A stretch of DNA of 64,000 nt from Rhopalosiphum padi (GCF_020882245.1 NC_083597.1:62412152-62476151), one strand, 5' to 3'. Positions 38,740 through 52,439 are shown, counted from the stretch's first letter. Numbers and translations: made by a program. Notes: generated by a model from the letters alone, not told the origin.

Positions 38740-41040
38740 TGGCATAGGTACGCTAATAATTAGTCGCGCTGCGTAACTTAAAATATTTTCAATGAATATA
38801 TAATTATATAATTACGTTTTGAACAGGAATACGATAGGAACACTGATAACATAAATAAAAACTATTGACGTGTATTGAAGAAAATCTAAACACTTTATAG
38901 TCAGATTAATCTCATAATAACTCTGCTCCTGAAATTTGAGTCTGCGTACACCTATATTATATATTTATATACGAACGTCGAACACGCCATGTGATAGAAT
39001 TTTACAGAACATAAAATATTTAAGAAAAATTGTTCGTTATAAACTTGTAATCATTCAGTAGTACAAACTTGAACATTTTCGATTGAGATGCATATTGTAT
39101 TTTATAGTAGTATTAATTAAAATATGATAAATATGATGTTTATAATGTAATTAAATATAATAAACATCTGACAAAGTAAAATTGTATTATTATTATCATA
39201 TAAACGCCGTATGATGTATTATATGTATCATAACTAATATAATTTACATTTTCTTTGAGTTAACAAACATTTTAGTAATTGGATTGACCTATACATTTAT
39301 ATTGACTACGCGTTGTCGAGCCGTCGAGGTTGTTACTGTAGTCGGAAAATTATACTACGATTTACACGGCGTACATAATATACTAAAATGGATATAATTT
39401 TGTAATATATGTTTTTACAACAACGATTAAAAAATACGAATGGAACACATGCGGTACAGATGAATAATAACAATAAAAAAGAAAAGCCAATTTCGCGTAA
39501 CCACATTAGTGCAGTAGCTGTGCTATACGTATGTTATACAATTCTCAAACAAGTGGAGTATACAAACCGTTAATTATTATTACGATATGTAATACGTAAA
39601 TTGTAATCGGTCCGGGTGGAGAAAAGTCAAACCTAAAAACAGTAGGTATTAGGTATTTATTTCACTTATAACATACGTATATACCATGTGCCTGCGTTAA
39701 TGACTAGCCGACTAGGTCACGATAGATTCAATTATATTATTTATTACTTATTTTATTTTGGATTTTTACTCTTGTATAATATTACAAGCATGTTGGATGT
39801 TCTACAGCCGAATATATTATTGTCTAATAACCAAGATTATAAATTGAATGCACTATAAATTTTAAAAATAAGTGAAATTTATTAAAAATATATAATTAAT
39901 AAATGAATAGTTAAGCTTTGCAGACTCCATTATGTACATAAAACTTAAGAATGTATACATATAATATATATTATAAATATATATGTTGAATTGTTGATAA
40001 TTGGTTTTTACTCCAAATCTATTATTTTCTTCTCAAATATATAATAAAAACATAAAAAACAGTTATATAAGTATTACAATTTTAGATAATATGCAAACAT
40101 TGCAAAAATATATTTAAAATATAATTTCGTATTTAGTACGAAGATATGTTTTGAATCAATAAATTTGTTCAGAATTAAATTCACCGACGTCTAAAATAAT
40201 TAGACCTACGACTCTGCAGGTAATAATATTATTAAGACGAAGAAATTAATCCATGTCCGAAAAGTAGGTATACATAGCCTGTAGTTGGTAGCGGATTTGA
40301 CAACGTGTAAAAATGAATTGACAAAAAAAAGACAAAACACGCGTAACGGTATTTCACCGTCGCAGTTGTTTGCCAGAGAAAATACGTTACACAATAATAT
40401 TATTATTATAGTATGTAAGAGGAAATATAAATCAAAAACATGGAATTGAATGAAAAAAATAACTTTATAGTAATTATCGTTGAAAAAAAATTACGAGTCT
40501 TATAATCGTATAATATATTACAGGACGTAATTCGTATAAAACCTTTATAAACCTAAATAATTCATAGAGTACCCTACTATCCTAACCCGATCAAAACCGG
40601 AAGAAAAGGTGAGATCTAAAACCCGAAAAATAACCCATTATATTATTTGGGGTTTAACCATGGCAATCAAAATTAATTGTTTTTTTTTTTGGAAATTAAG
40701 CCTAGTCGCAATAATGCCTATTTTAGGTATTAAATACAGGTATCCGTTATGAGATAATATTATGGCCATTGCTGTTTGGCTATGGACATAATAATTGTTT
40801 CTTTTTCTTTTTCAATTCAACCGTATAGTTTAATTTTTACCCGATTTTTATAGATCACATACGTCGGCATTGGGTAGCACGCAGTATCGTGTGTTTCAAA
40901 GATACAAAATGCATCAAAACAAACAACTCTTGATACCGTTCACAACACTTGCGGTTTGTACTAAGGACATTTATCAAAACTATACGAAATAACCGTCAAT
41001 AAAATCGATGTACAGAAATAATAACTACGCACCGACCACT
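38740..41040. other. AT-rich stretch, nothing supported
   Basis: No splice-bordered frame or paired transposon end was seen. The 62-codon minus frame at 40206-40394 has no supporting signals. Confidence 0.4.
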
Positions 41041-42010
41041 CAGTAATAGTAACGACGATATAGCTGCACTGACGCAAACGAAGCACAAACGAAAAGCCGA
41101 ATTGAAGTGTTTCGGTATTTCGATTTGGGTGGTCGGTGTCGGGGACGTGGATGTGTAGTAGCAGAGAATCTATATGATTTACCCTCGGCCGTCGAAGCAG
41201 TCGGCGAAAACAAACTGCACCCGACAGAATGTATTATTTCGTCAAGTCCACGCGCGACGACGGGGTTGGGTGGCAGCTAAATATAACATTATATTATATC
41301 GGCCGGAGGGTCGCGACGTTTTTTTAACTCATTTTCGTTCAAAAATAATATTTTATTTTACCGTATAGCCGCGTAGAGGCCTGCGCCCCCCCCACTACGC
41401 ACTGCAGTGCGACCGCGAGTAATACGCGTAATATGGCGCGTACCAATGTACCATAATATATAATAGCCGTCGAACGAAACTGCGCGTTTTAATTATATAC
41501 ACACCTATTAACGATATACCGGCCGTGGAATATAATATTATAATATACAACGTTTGTTCCGAACAATAACGACCGCGGCTCGGGCAAGCAATAACATAAA
41601 ATAAAAACGTCTAATTGTTATATTTTTTACCCCGACTCGCCCCTATAGTCGGAGTTTATACAACAACAATATTGTCCAGCGCGAACAATAGCGATTCGCA
41701 CAGGACATAATAGGTATACACGCGGTATCCGGCGACACGTTTTTTGTTTTGTTTCGTATTTATATATCACTCGCCCGCGCCCGTGATTTAATCCGTAATC
41801 GTAATTATTTCGTTTACCAACGCGTATTATAATATTTGAAAAAAAAGTATATTGCAAGCGTACGATAGGTACGTCGCGTGTAATATGTTTTATTAAAACG
41901 CCGCGCAGTAGTGCAGGCCATTTGTGTGCACAACAGCTTTCTGACATAATCCCGAAACGGCACGAAATTGATATTGATGCGCCGCATTAATGCTCGACGA
42001 CTGTCGAATT
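41040..42010. other. CpG-rich kilobase, probable promoter zone
   Basis: GC-rich, CpG-dense DNA interrupted by AT-rich runs, including a run of eight or nine C at about 41386. A 106-codon minus-strand frame starts at an ATG (41947, ending at 41627) and is Cys- and Arg-rich (KWPALLRGVLIKHITRDV). A 64-codon plus frame lies at 41174-41368. Both are the kind of frame CG-rich non-coding DNA yields. The patch most likely marks a promoter or first exon; its direction is undecided. Confidence 0.35.
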
Positions 42011-42738
42011 GTATAACCGCAAACTATACCTATAAATGTACGGTTATTACTGCTATTCATTATTATCGTGTAAAATTGATATTCATTAAACTTTAATTCA
42101 TATGATATTATGTACTACAGGACGCGTACAAAGTATGTTTATAATGTGTACAACTATAATAGATAATAATTATTTGCGCGTACATATTGTTTATATTAAT
42201 ATATATTACTACGTTGACTCTGTCGTCTATAATACCGTATACAATAGGCATTAGGTAAAATGTCCACGTACATTTATCTGGTATTTCACATTGAAAATAT
42301 TAAATTTTTTATAATATGTGATTAGCTTTTATTTGCACGATTTAGTGTATGTCTGTGGAAGGGTGGGAAAAAGCTCAAATGCGTAAAAACGGAAAAATGA
42401 TTTATAGGACGGAGGTATAACGTGTGAATTTCGGGTCAGGTCGTGCGAATTAATGCTAATTACGTGCTAAATATTAACACAGAAATAAATATAATTATGT
42501 TAGATGGGGCTAGAGAAATATCTCCTAAAAGCGTGTAAATTATGAGGAAATATAAAAAAACCTAAATTATTAAGATTTTTGACCGAGTGAAATATTTTTA
42601 ATTAATTAATAATGTAAAAATATTAAAAAAAAATGAAAATTACAGATACTTCAATATTTTATATTATGTATACCTTTGGTGACAATTTTAAGTATTTATA
42701 GTTATAATTTAACAGTTTCAGATCGAAACATTTTTTTG

Positions 42739-42840
42739 AACTCTTTATTATATACATTTAAAAAAATGCACATACACATACACAAATCGTTATAAAATCA
42801 ATACATTCATCGCTCCGCTCAGAATCTAAAAGTTAGACAT
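42739..42840 (-). repeat. Dispersed repeat, copy A
   Basis: Read on the minus strand, GATTCTGAGCGGAGCGATGA and the following GTATTGATTTTATAACGAT match 61155-61196 with about 85% identity over 45 bases, then diverge. The two copies are 18 kb apart, so this is an interspersed repeat. Confidence 0.6.
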
Positions 42841-44005
42841 TTAGACATATTGTATAATATATTCAATGTACTAGTGTACCTACTACGGACTATATTCCGT
42901 CGATCAATATAAATTATAGACGTATGTTTATCTAACAATGTTAATATTAAGATAACAGTACTTTCATTAATTGATCGGTGTACATTAATCAAAGGAAAAA
43001 TAATAAAATTTATCAGCGGAACAAAAATATTTTGGCACTAATGTTACGCACGTGAAAAGATATATTATTTAACAACTAAAACCGTTGATTACTATGGAAC
43101 CTTCTCTTAGTTCTCTTATACCACGAAGACAATTAAAAAACATTATTTTCTCACACAACAGCCTCCGTTATTTGATAAATATACACATATATATATATAT
43201 AAATTATAAAGACAAAATTAATTTCCAACAATTAACATTAATGGTTAAAGAAAATAACATTTTAAACAAAGTTATGGTCTTCGAATAAATTGTAACAAAA
43301 ATGTAATAACATATTACATAAAAATTTAAATATTCGGTGTAATATTATGTTAAGCGACTAGATCTACAAATATACAATAGCGAGAATGTATAAATCTGCA
43401 CAAAAGTAATCATAATTGAATGATCTGAATTAACTGAATCAATATAGTAGAAGTACTACTACAACGGTAAATAAGTATACGTTTATCAATTATTATTATT
43501 AATACGATGAACTTCTTTGCGTGTAAAAATAACAAATACGAATCTATTTTCACGTTATATAAAAAGATAAAAAGGATGTAATGTCATTATTTTGTTTCAA
43601 TAATATCAAAGTAAACTAATAACTATATGGACAATAGTGCAGTTTGTTCAATTAAAATACGATTTTTTCTTTAAATTAAAGTATATAATAACAATGTACG
43701 TACATTTGAAATGTTTAAGAACTTGTAAAGCATATTATTAAATCTCCATTGTGCGGTGTACCTCTATAGATACGATCATGTTGGAATTTTAAATTAAATA
43801 TGAACAAGCTACTACGAGTACCTATACCGGAGCAATGTTACTATAATAATATGTGATATGTACATCGATTTTACAATTAATAGGAATTCCACAATTTGTA
43901 TCACCATTTGACAATCATCATAATAAATAGTAAATTGCTTTAAGACAGATTTCAAAATACGTCCGATGATGAGGTTTCGTTCATGATTTTATTTTTTTTT
44001 TCCAG

Positions 44006-44081
44006 TGAAAGTCAAAACAAAACAATGTTTTTATTGGTGGATTACAGTTTTAAAATCGAGAAAAATACTTGCATAATATAA
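44006..44081 (+). CDS. Possible short terminal exon
   Basis: A long pyrimidine tract ending TTTTTTTTTTCCAG precedes a 24-codon frame (ESQNKTMFLLVDYSFKIEKN...) that stops at TAA. The acceptor is strong, but the frame is short and no partner exon or nearby AATAAA was found. Confidence 0.2.
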
Positions 44082-44901
44082 CTTGAAAAAAAATATTAAA
44101 TATTAAGATTTTAGAGTGGTTTTCCAACGAACTCAGCAATATCTTAGAAATAGCTTTAATATTAAGATAAAAATATGAACTTTTTTTTAGATAAATATAT
44201 TATTACTTATATATTTTCTTAAAAAAATTGTCATGGAAAATTAACGAAATAATACCTTAATCCAAAGAAGTATTTTTAGAGTGATGAATTGCATTAGTTA
44301 TAATGTGACAATGTTTGTTTTATGAGACGATAATATCGAAGAGTTTATGCTATGAGATCGTAACAATATCAAATACGAGTACCGAAAATTAGGTAAGGGA
44401 AGCCCTAAGTTTTCGTGCCAAACATAATTTTTCGTACCCTATTTTTTCAATTTACAATAATTTGTACAAAATATTTTCATTATATTTTATAAAATATTTG
44501 CTTGTATCTCAGCTACACTTAATAATACGTTTTTTGCAATATAACAAAAATATTATAAAAGATTTTTGTACTTATATTTTATAAATTATAATATAAATAA
44601 TATTCATTGATTTATATAACATGATGCTTATATTTAAAAAAAAAATAGTTGTCTAATACCATTATAATATAATATTAATATATATTATATGTATACATTA
44701 AATAGGGTGATACTATAGCCGTCTATATAGGTAAACTAATTAACTATATACTCATTCGATATTCAATTTTAGGTACCTCAAATATTATTAAGAAAATATT
44801 CTGCTTTTCTGTATGATATTTTAAAAATATATAAGATACATGTATGGTCTTTAAAAAAGTAAAAGATTATAACGATAAAAATATAATTAAAAAAAAAAAA
44901 A

Positions 44902-45117
44902 ATGAAAAAGACAAATATAACGTATATAGGTTGTCAGTTTATTACCTTTTCGCTCTTACTATTGTTATTGATCGTTATGATTTATCAATTTTTTTTAAAA
45001 CATTTTAATATAAATATAGATTTTTATACTGCAGATGATATCTCACTGAGATTTCTTATGATGCGGAGCCGTGATGCCAATGAGACATACATTGCACCCG
45101 ATAATTACATCCAGTAA
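44902..45117 (+). CDS. Candidate 71-aa membrane-anchored protein or terminal exon
   Basis: Read from the ATG at 44902, the protein has one hydrophobic segment (FSLLLLLLIVMIYQFF) and a polar C-terminus (RSRDANETYIAPDNYIQ). Alternatively, only the last 28 codons are coding, following the acceptor TTTTTATACTGCAG at about 45034; that part has the more coding-like composition. AATAAA lies about 135 bp after the stop. No family was recognised. Confidence 0.25.
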   Translation: MKKTNITYIGCQFITFSLLLLLLIVMIYQFFLKHFNINIDFYTADDISLRFLMMRSRDANETYIAPDNYIQ

Positions 45118-45800
45118 ATATAGTAGTACATGATGAATTGTGCTTAATTTTCATATAAACGGAGAGCTATAATGGAAACACGCGCTTGTATCCGAAGAAA
45201 ATAAGTTCGATTTGTCATAGTTTTCTAGCGAGACTGCAGGTAACAGCTAACAATAAATTATCCACAGGTAAATTTGCGTAAACACGACTGATTACAACTT
45301 TCCCACACTATATTAATATATGGACTTATGAGCGTGTTCAATAAACGCTTGTTGTGGTTAGGACGACTAGGTTTTTCCTATTTAATATACGTTACTATAT
45401 TAATTACCGTGTTTTTGAAGGCACGTATTCGACAGAAACATGACAACTGTGACAATACAATTAAAAATTGTATATTATTATAAATTATACATCACGATTA
45501 TATATAGATCCAGGGTACGCATACTCTTCGTGTTAAATTATTGTTTAGTGCGCGCGTGTACACCGATGTGTTCACATGAATAGGTCAAGTTGTATATTAT
45601 TATATATTGTACATGTAATAAGTATTAAGTATATATGATTCTTTATCCCTTCCATTATATTATTTATACGTGTGCTGTGTGCACACGCGCGTATATAGGT
45701 AAAAATACTAAAAATAATCGATTATTCTCGAAATATGATTATAGCACTTACTTCATATAGATAGGGTTGTTTGTGGCACCAATAAATATATGTCTATACA

Positions 45801-46536
45801 TACGTAAGGTGATTACCACCAAGCCGGCTAACCCTTATTTTATCCTTTAACGCATCTATTGAATTTTATATTCGTCGAATCTTAAAAGTACACTTATTGA
45901 AACATCTTGTTTTAAAAAAGTTTAATTTTTTCTTTTACAATTGTATGTATATTCTCTGGTGATATAAACTTTTGTTATATCATATTATACTGTCTAGATC
46001 TTTTTTTTACTATTAATTGGGCGATTTAAAAAAAAAAAAATTAATTTAAGCATCTATATCAAAATTCATAGGATTTTATTTTGAGTTATTAAACTTTATG
46101 TAATAAGAATAGTAGTCCTTAATAATGGTTTTATTATAAAATATAATATAATGTGTTATATTTAGAACTTGGATAGTTTTTACAAATTATAAAATAACTA
46201 AACTCGATTATTTTTTTTTATCCCATATTATTCTCTAAAATGATGACCATGAAATATACAATATTACGTCTTATATACGATTTTTAATACTTGATGCTTA
46301 ATAAATTTGATATTAAGTACTTGTTTGGATTTTGATTTACATACTTTCATCGACATTTTGAAAATAGTCATCTCTTAATATTTTCTATCAAAAAAGGGTG
46401 GTAATATTATTTAAAAAGTAATGTTTGTATCGCCACATAAAATACTAAAATTTACATAAATATATATTTAAAATTTTTCAGTAATTCGTTATATTAAAGG
46501 AAAAAACTTGTGTAATAATGCTTGGAATCACATTAT
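45801..46536. mobile_element. MITE, about 735 bp, GGTGATT-type ends
   Basis: The left end is TACGTAAGGTGATTACCACC followed by AAGCCGG. The right end from the minus strand is TATAATGTGATTCCAAGC. The interior carries the GTTTGTATCGCCAC core (46391-46436) shared with 1569-1606 and 56213-56263. The ends are diverged, so the borders are approximate and a TA duplication is only probable. Confidence 0.5.
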
Positions 46537-47639
46537 AATTAATAATAAAACAAACGTTATACTAATTATAGGTTATAATATGATATTATAGCGCGAGTAC
46601 TCTCGTATAATATATAATAATGTACTTATACTTTTATACTGTATTATAATGATAATATAAAGTGCCTGCACAGAAAATTGTGTTTTTTTATCGATGTTTA
46701 TCATCATACTTAGGTAATTGTATCTTATTCCTCTCAAAGAGGCGTAAAAATGGCGAAAATTTTTTATGGTGAAAAATAAGGAAAAAAATAACTAAGAGAA
46801 AATTCTATAGTCTATACGATAGTTCGCGAGTATAAACTGTGGTTTACACGATTTCTAATATACACAATTTTTTTATTTTATTTCGATTTACGTGAAAAAT
46901 ATTTATTTATAAAAAACCACAAATCTATTACCATGTTTTCTTGTGCATATTGCACACTTGCGATCGATTTTATTATTTTTTGCATTCAGGTTTCAATTTG
47001 TTATACTTGTCTGTAACCTTTAAATATTTTCTACTAACTAATATTTTTAGGTTTATTACAAATAAGTATTGTTCTACATATAATATGTAAAAAAATATAT
47101 TATATATAAAGTAAAAAAACAAATAAATCAAACGGTTCTAATAGGGCTAATGAATAATAATTATAAAGTAATAAATACAATACATTTTCTTGATAAATAT
47201 TTAAATCATTATCGTAAAAATATACATAGATAGGTACCCAGGTATACTTAATATAATATAACTCTATTCAGGACGATACACTCTATATGTATCAAAAATA
47301 AAATGTTTCAAAAATTAACTAATGAAGTCATATAGGTTTATTTACATCATATTATAAAAAGTAATGTTTAAATTCCGTATTATATACATGATTTATCATA
47401 ATATATAATATCTGCACATTTTTCATTTAGCCGATATTGATAGTGCCTAATATATTGTTACCTATAATAATGATTTATGGGCGAATCATAATAGCGATGA
47501 ACACATTTAAATCTTACTAGAAAAATAAAATTATCACCAAAAATGTAATTCTATTTGATGTGAAATCTGAAATACTGTAGTGATGCACACGTTCCTATAT
47601 TATACATATAATATTATATACAAGTAAATACTGTTTATT

Positions 47640-48290
47640 TACGCGCGTTATTAAATCGCGTCTCGCGCTGTAGATATATATTATATACACGGTTGGTGCG
47701 TATAATATAGGTGTCATTGTATTTCGTAAAATAGATAAATTTTGTTTCTTAGACAATGATACGATATTACAAAATGCGTCGCGTACGAACGCTTTTTTTA
47801 CCTTTTCTCCGGCAACACGCGAGTTTGCTGCTTATTTTTTTTTTTTAATTTAAACATTCACTTGCATGATTTATATTCGTTCGTATTGTGCGCCACCGAA
47901 CGACTGCCGTATACGCGCGCGGTACAAACATGCGCTGATATACGAGCGGCGGCGGTACGATTTTTCAATCAGTAATAACCGAATAGGCAATACTGCAGCA
48001 CTCATAAATCTACATAGCGGTGCGCGCTTTTAGTCAATATACGTTCGTTCTAAAATGGCGTAAAAAAAAAAAAAAAAAACACGTGAAAACGAAATTGAGA
48101 ACACGCAGCTGCGACAATTATTGCACTGCGTTCGAGGTGCGAAACGGTTTCCGAAAGTATTACAATTCAAATACACTCGAACCTATGACTAGGGGCTCGA
48201 TTTTTAACCGAATTACTGGGGAGGGGAGGCAGAAGGAACCGACTAGAGAACAGTGCAGATATTACGTTTCTATGCGATGTTAATAAGGCA
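47640..48290. other. CpG-rich patch, possible transcription start region
   Basis: CG-dense DNA, most compact at 47780-48010, with GCG and CGG runs. An insect initiator-like TCAGT lies at about 47969, with a TATA-like GATATACG about 30 bp upstream. The 87-codon plus frame from 48020 begins at GTG and crosses a poly(A) run; the only ATG nearby (ATGGCGTAA) stops at once. I therefore read the patch as regulatory rather than coding. Confidence 0.3.
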
Positions 48291-49303
48291 CAAAAAGTTC
48301 TCGTTTTTTGTTAGGCGTATCCGGTGTGCCCGCGCCAAGTATAAATTAGTATACTAATTATATATATATATATCTATATAGATATATCCTTATCTCGTTG
48401 AACTAATTTTTAAGTTTCCTTCTTTACACAATAACCTTCTTTTGTCTTATTCCAATATTATACACTAGCACCATATGATAATGCTAATCATTATTTTTCC
48501 TTGATGCAAATTCTCAACGTAGAACCATCTTTCTCTTCTTCTTAAAACTATACCTATAATATGAATATTTTAATTATTATTGATTTTTATTAATATAGAT
48601 ACTTACTTAAGTTTATTTGTTATATTGATATTTGTAATTATAATTATAATTAACAGCCTTTATTTTTTATAAATAAATAATGTGTAGATTAAAATATAGG
48701 AAACAATAATAATTTGACTCTTAGACATTATAAAACGAATGAAAAAATAATTTAAATATTGCGCCTTTTAAAAAAGTACATAAAATATTTTCATGATAAA
48801 AATAGTAAGTACCATTTTTACCTAAAACAGCTGATATTCTTCGTTATTTTTCTTGAAATTTTCGTGTAAACTGTGACCACGTGCTATTTTTTTAAAAATA
48901 AATTATAAAAAGTGCATAGAAAACAAACCATCGATCACCACGAATATAATGTGATATCGCACTATATATGTATATATATATATTATACATACGCGATACA
49001 CATTTGATAGGTAAGCACTAAACAGTAAACAACAAACAAAAACTAAACGTATTTTTGTTTTGTGATCTGTCATAAAATAATACCAATGTATTTTTCAAAC
49101 GATGCGAGAACATTTTTTTTATCTTATCGTATTTAAAAATGCTTTATAGTCTCCACCATCAATAAATTGTACTAAAATTCCACCTACAATATTCCGATCC
49201 CAATATTTAATGCCCCTGAATACATAAACATTTATGTTTTACCCAATGATAATTTTATCAAGTAATATTCATTATTTCAAAAAATATTATTATTTTTACA
49301 TAA

Positions 49304-49312
49304 TTTAATATT
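49304..49312 (+). repeat. 9-bp target duplication, left copy
   Basis: TTTAATATT directly abuts the left end of the foldback element and is repeated exactly at 52440-52448. Confidence 0.9.
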
Positions 49313-49372
49313 AGCTCCATTTCAACAGCATGTACATTTGCGATTTTTTGAATTTTTATATATACATTATTT

Positions 49373-50340
49373 TGCGGATAATTTGCGTGATTTTGCGGAC
49401 TAGTTTTCAATTTTTGCGGACAAACAGTTTTTTAGCAAATCAAAAAAAAACGGTTGACATGCTGGTGAAATGTTGCAAAAATTAAAAAAATTCGATTACT
49501 TCACTTTTTAATATATCATCATTTTGCGGATAATTCGCGTGATTTTGCGGACTAGTTTTCAATTTTTGCGGACAAACAGTTTTTTAGCAAATAAAAAAAA
49601 ACTTTGCAAAAATTTAAAAAACCACCTATTTTATATTTTTGTAAATCATCATTTTGCGGATAATTTGCGTGATTTTGCGGACTAGTTTTCAATTTTTGCG
49701 GACAAATAGTTTTTTAGCGAATTAAAAAAAACTTTGCAAAAATTTAAAAAACCACCTATTTTATTTTTTTGTAAATCATAATTTTGCGGATAATTTGCGT
49801 GATTTTGCGGACTAGTTTTCGATTTTTGCGGACAAATAGTTTTTTAGCAAATCAAAAAAAACGGTTGACATGCTGGTGAAATGTTGCAAAAATTAAAAAA
49901 ATTCGATTACTTCACTTTTTAAAATATCATCATTTTGCGGATAATTTGCGTAATTTTGCGGACTAGTTTTCAATTTTTGCGGACAAATAGTTTTTTAGCA
50001 AATCAAAAAAAACTTTGCAAAAATTTAAAAAATCACTTACTTTATTTTTTAGTATACCATTATTTTGCGGATAATTTGCGTGATTTTGCGGACTAGTTTT
50101 CAATTTTTGCGGACAAATACTTTTTTTGCAAATCAAAAAAAACTTTGCAAAAATTTAAAAAATCACTTACTTTATTTTTTAGTATACCATTATTTTGCGG
50201 ATAATTTGCGTGATTTTGCGGACTAGGTTTCAAATTTTGCGGACAAATAGTTTTTTAGCAAATTAAAAAAAACTTTGCAAAAATTTAAAAAATCACTTAC
50301 TTTATTTTTTAGTATACCATCATTTTGCGGATAATTTGCG
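49373..50340 (+). repeat. Tandem array in left arm, about 130-bp units
   Basis: Eight starts of TGCGGATAATT occur at about 49373, 49525, 49655, 49785, 49936, 50066, 50196 and 50326, giving spacings of 152, 130, 130, 151, 130, 130 and 130. The long units carry an extra 21 bp containing ACATGCTGGTGAAATG. Each full unit holds three TTTGCGGA copies. Confidence 0.9.
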
Positions 50341-50713
50341 TAAATATTTGTACTTGTTTTAAATTATTTTTTTAACCTTTTATTTTTTTTATAATCAATT
50401 GAAATCAAAAAAAAATTTTGAAAATGTTGCAATTTTGCAAACTATTTAAATTTTTCTGACATGTTATTACATATTTTGTTTTAAACTCTCCATTAGTACC
50501 TACTTAACTATAAAATTAGTGACCACTTGAACTATCGTGGGTATCTAACTTATTAAACTATATATATTATCTGTTGTTAATATTTTTTTTACTATAATAT
50601 TTTATGTGATTTAAATGCTTTTTTTTGTAAAAGCTTAATATTTTTAAAATTAGAATTAAGAACACGATTCTACTTATTTTAACATTTTGGTTAAAATGAT
50701 TTTCTTATAATAT

Positions 50714-51037
50714 CTTTGTTGCGATTCTCTGAAGTGTCTTGGACATTGGCTACTAGCTAAAAACCATCTAAAACGGTTTTACTTGTTAAATCAGCGGTAG
50801 TATGTAATACATATTATATTATACCGGTGCGTATAGTACACACTAATGGTATTATACAAATATTTAAGTCAAAAGAGAACTCTGTTACATTTGTACCATG
50901 AATTGCAGGTGTCCAATTTTATTTTATGTTTGAATAAATTGTATCATTTTGAATATTAAATACTTAACAAATTATAATATCATTAATGTATACCTAGATA
51001 CGCCATTTAAAATCATATTAAAATTTAATTAAAATTA
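50714..51037. other. Loop of the foldback element
   Basis: 324 bp of single-copy AT-rich sequence between the arms. There is no open frame of note and no similarity to the arm repeat. It may be what remains of an internal region, or filler acquired when the arms formed. Confidence 0.8.
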
Positions 51038-51411
51038 ATATTATAAGAAAATCATTTTAACCAAAATGTTAAAATAAGTAGAATCGTGTTCTTAATTCTA
51101 ATTTTAAAAATATTAAGCTTTTACAAAAAAAAGCATTTAAATCACATAAAATATTATAGTAAAAAAAATATTAACAACAGATAATATATATAGTTTAATA
51201 AGTTAGATACCCACGATAGTTCAAGTGGTCACTAATTTTATAGTTAAGTAGGTACTAATGGAGAGTTTAAAACAAAATATGTAATAACATGTCAGAAAAA
51301 TTTAAATAGTTTGCAAAATTGCAACATTTTCAAAATTTTTTTTTGATTTCAATTGATTATAAAAAAAATAAAAGGTTAAAAAAATAATTTAAAACAAGTA
51401 CAAATATTTAC

Positions 51412-52380
51412 GCAAATTATCCGCAAAATGATGGTATACTAAAAAATAAAGTAAGTGATTTTTTAAATTTTTGCAAAGTTTTTTTTAATTTGCTAAAAAA
51501 CTATTTGTCCGCAAAATTTGAAACCTAGTCCGCAAAATCACGCAAATTATCCGCAAAATAATGGTATACTAAAAAATAAAGTAAGTGATTTTTTAAATTT
51601 TTGCAAAGTTTTTTTTGATTTGCAAAAAAAGTATTTGTCCGCAAAAATTGAAAACTAGTCCGCAAAATCACGCAAATTATCCGCAAAATAATGGTATACT
51701 AAAAAATAAAGTAAATGATTTTTTAAATTTTTGCAAAGTTTTTTTTGATTTGCAAAAAAAGTATTTGTCCGCAAAATTTGAAAACTAGTCCGCAAAATTA
51801 CGCAAATTATCCGCAAAATGATGATATTTTAAAAAGTGAAGTAATCGAATTTTTTTAATTTTTGCAACATTTCACCAGCATGTCAACCGTTTTTTTTTGA
51901 TTTGCTAAAAAGCTATTTGTCCGCAAAAATCGAAAACTAGTCCGCAAAATCACGCAAATTATCCGCAAAATTATGATTTACAAAAAAATAAAATAGGTGG
52001 TTTTTTAAATTTTTGCAAAGTTTTTTTTAATTCGCTAAAAAACTATTTGTCCGCAAAAATTGAAAACTAGTCCGCAAAATCACGCAAATTATCCGCAAAA
52101 TGATGATTTACAAAAAAATAAAATAGGTGGTTTTTTAAATTTTTGCAAAGTTTTTTTTTATTTGCTAAAAAACTGTTTGTCCGCAAAAATTGAAAACTAG
52201 TCCGCAAAATCACGCGAATTATCCGCAAAATGATGATATATTAAAAAGTGAAGTAATCGAATTTTTTTAATTTTTGCAACATTTCACCAGCATGTCAACC
52301 GTTTTTTTTTGATTTGCTAAAAAACTGTTTGTCCGCAAAAATTGAAAACTAGTCCGCAAAATCACGCAAATTATCCGCAA
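51412..52380 (-). repeat. Tandem array in right arm, about 130-bp units
   Basis: Mirror image of the left array, with eight copies of AATTATCCGCA on the plus strand and the same long/short unit order. Small differences from the left arm exist. For example, the variant GCAAAAAAAGTATTTGTCC occurs twice here (about 51623 and 51753) but only once in the left arm (about 50110). Confidence 0.9.
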
Positions 52381-52439
52381 AATAATGTATATATAAAAAT
52401 TCAAAAAATCGCAAATGTACATGCTGTTGAAATGGAGCT

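Larger units (their letters stand above)
49313..52439. mobile_element. Foldback transposon with 1.4-kb inverted arms
   Basis: The left arm (49313-50713, 1401 bp) and right arm (51038-52439, 1402 bp) are inverted copies, about 98-99% identical by eye, around a 324-bp loop. Both ends read AGCTCCATTTCAACAGCATG inward. The exact 9-bp duplication TTTAATATT flanks the element. The arms are built of tandem units, as in Foldback and Galileo elements of Drosophila. The 9-bp duplication is longer than the 7-8 bp of the P/Galileo group and fits Mutator-like elements better. The loop has no open frame, so transposase must be supplied in trans. The near-identity of the arms and the perfect duplication suggest a recent insertion or arm-to-arm gene conversion. 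Confidence 0.9.

Noticed and set aside
48020..48283. 87-codon plus-strand frame
   Set aside because: It starts at GTG, crosses a long poly(A) run and lies in a CpG patch. The nearby ATG stops after two codons.
49373..52380. Regularly spaced repeats resembling a CRISPR array
   Set aside because: The repeating unit is about 130 bp with no unique spacers and continues as a mirror copy. It forms the arms of a foldback transposon in a eukaryotic genome.
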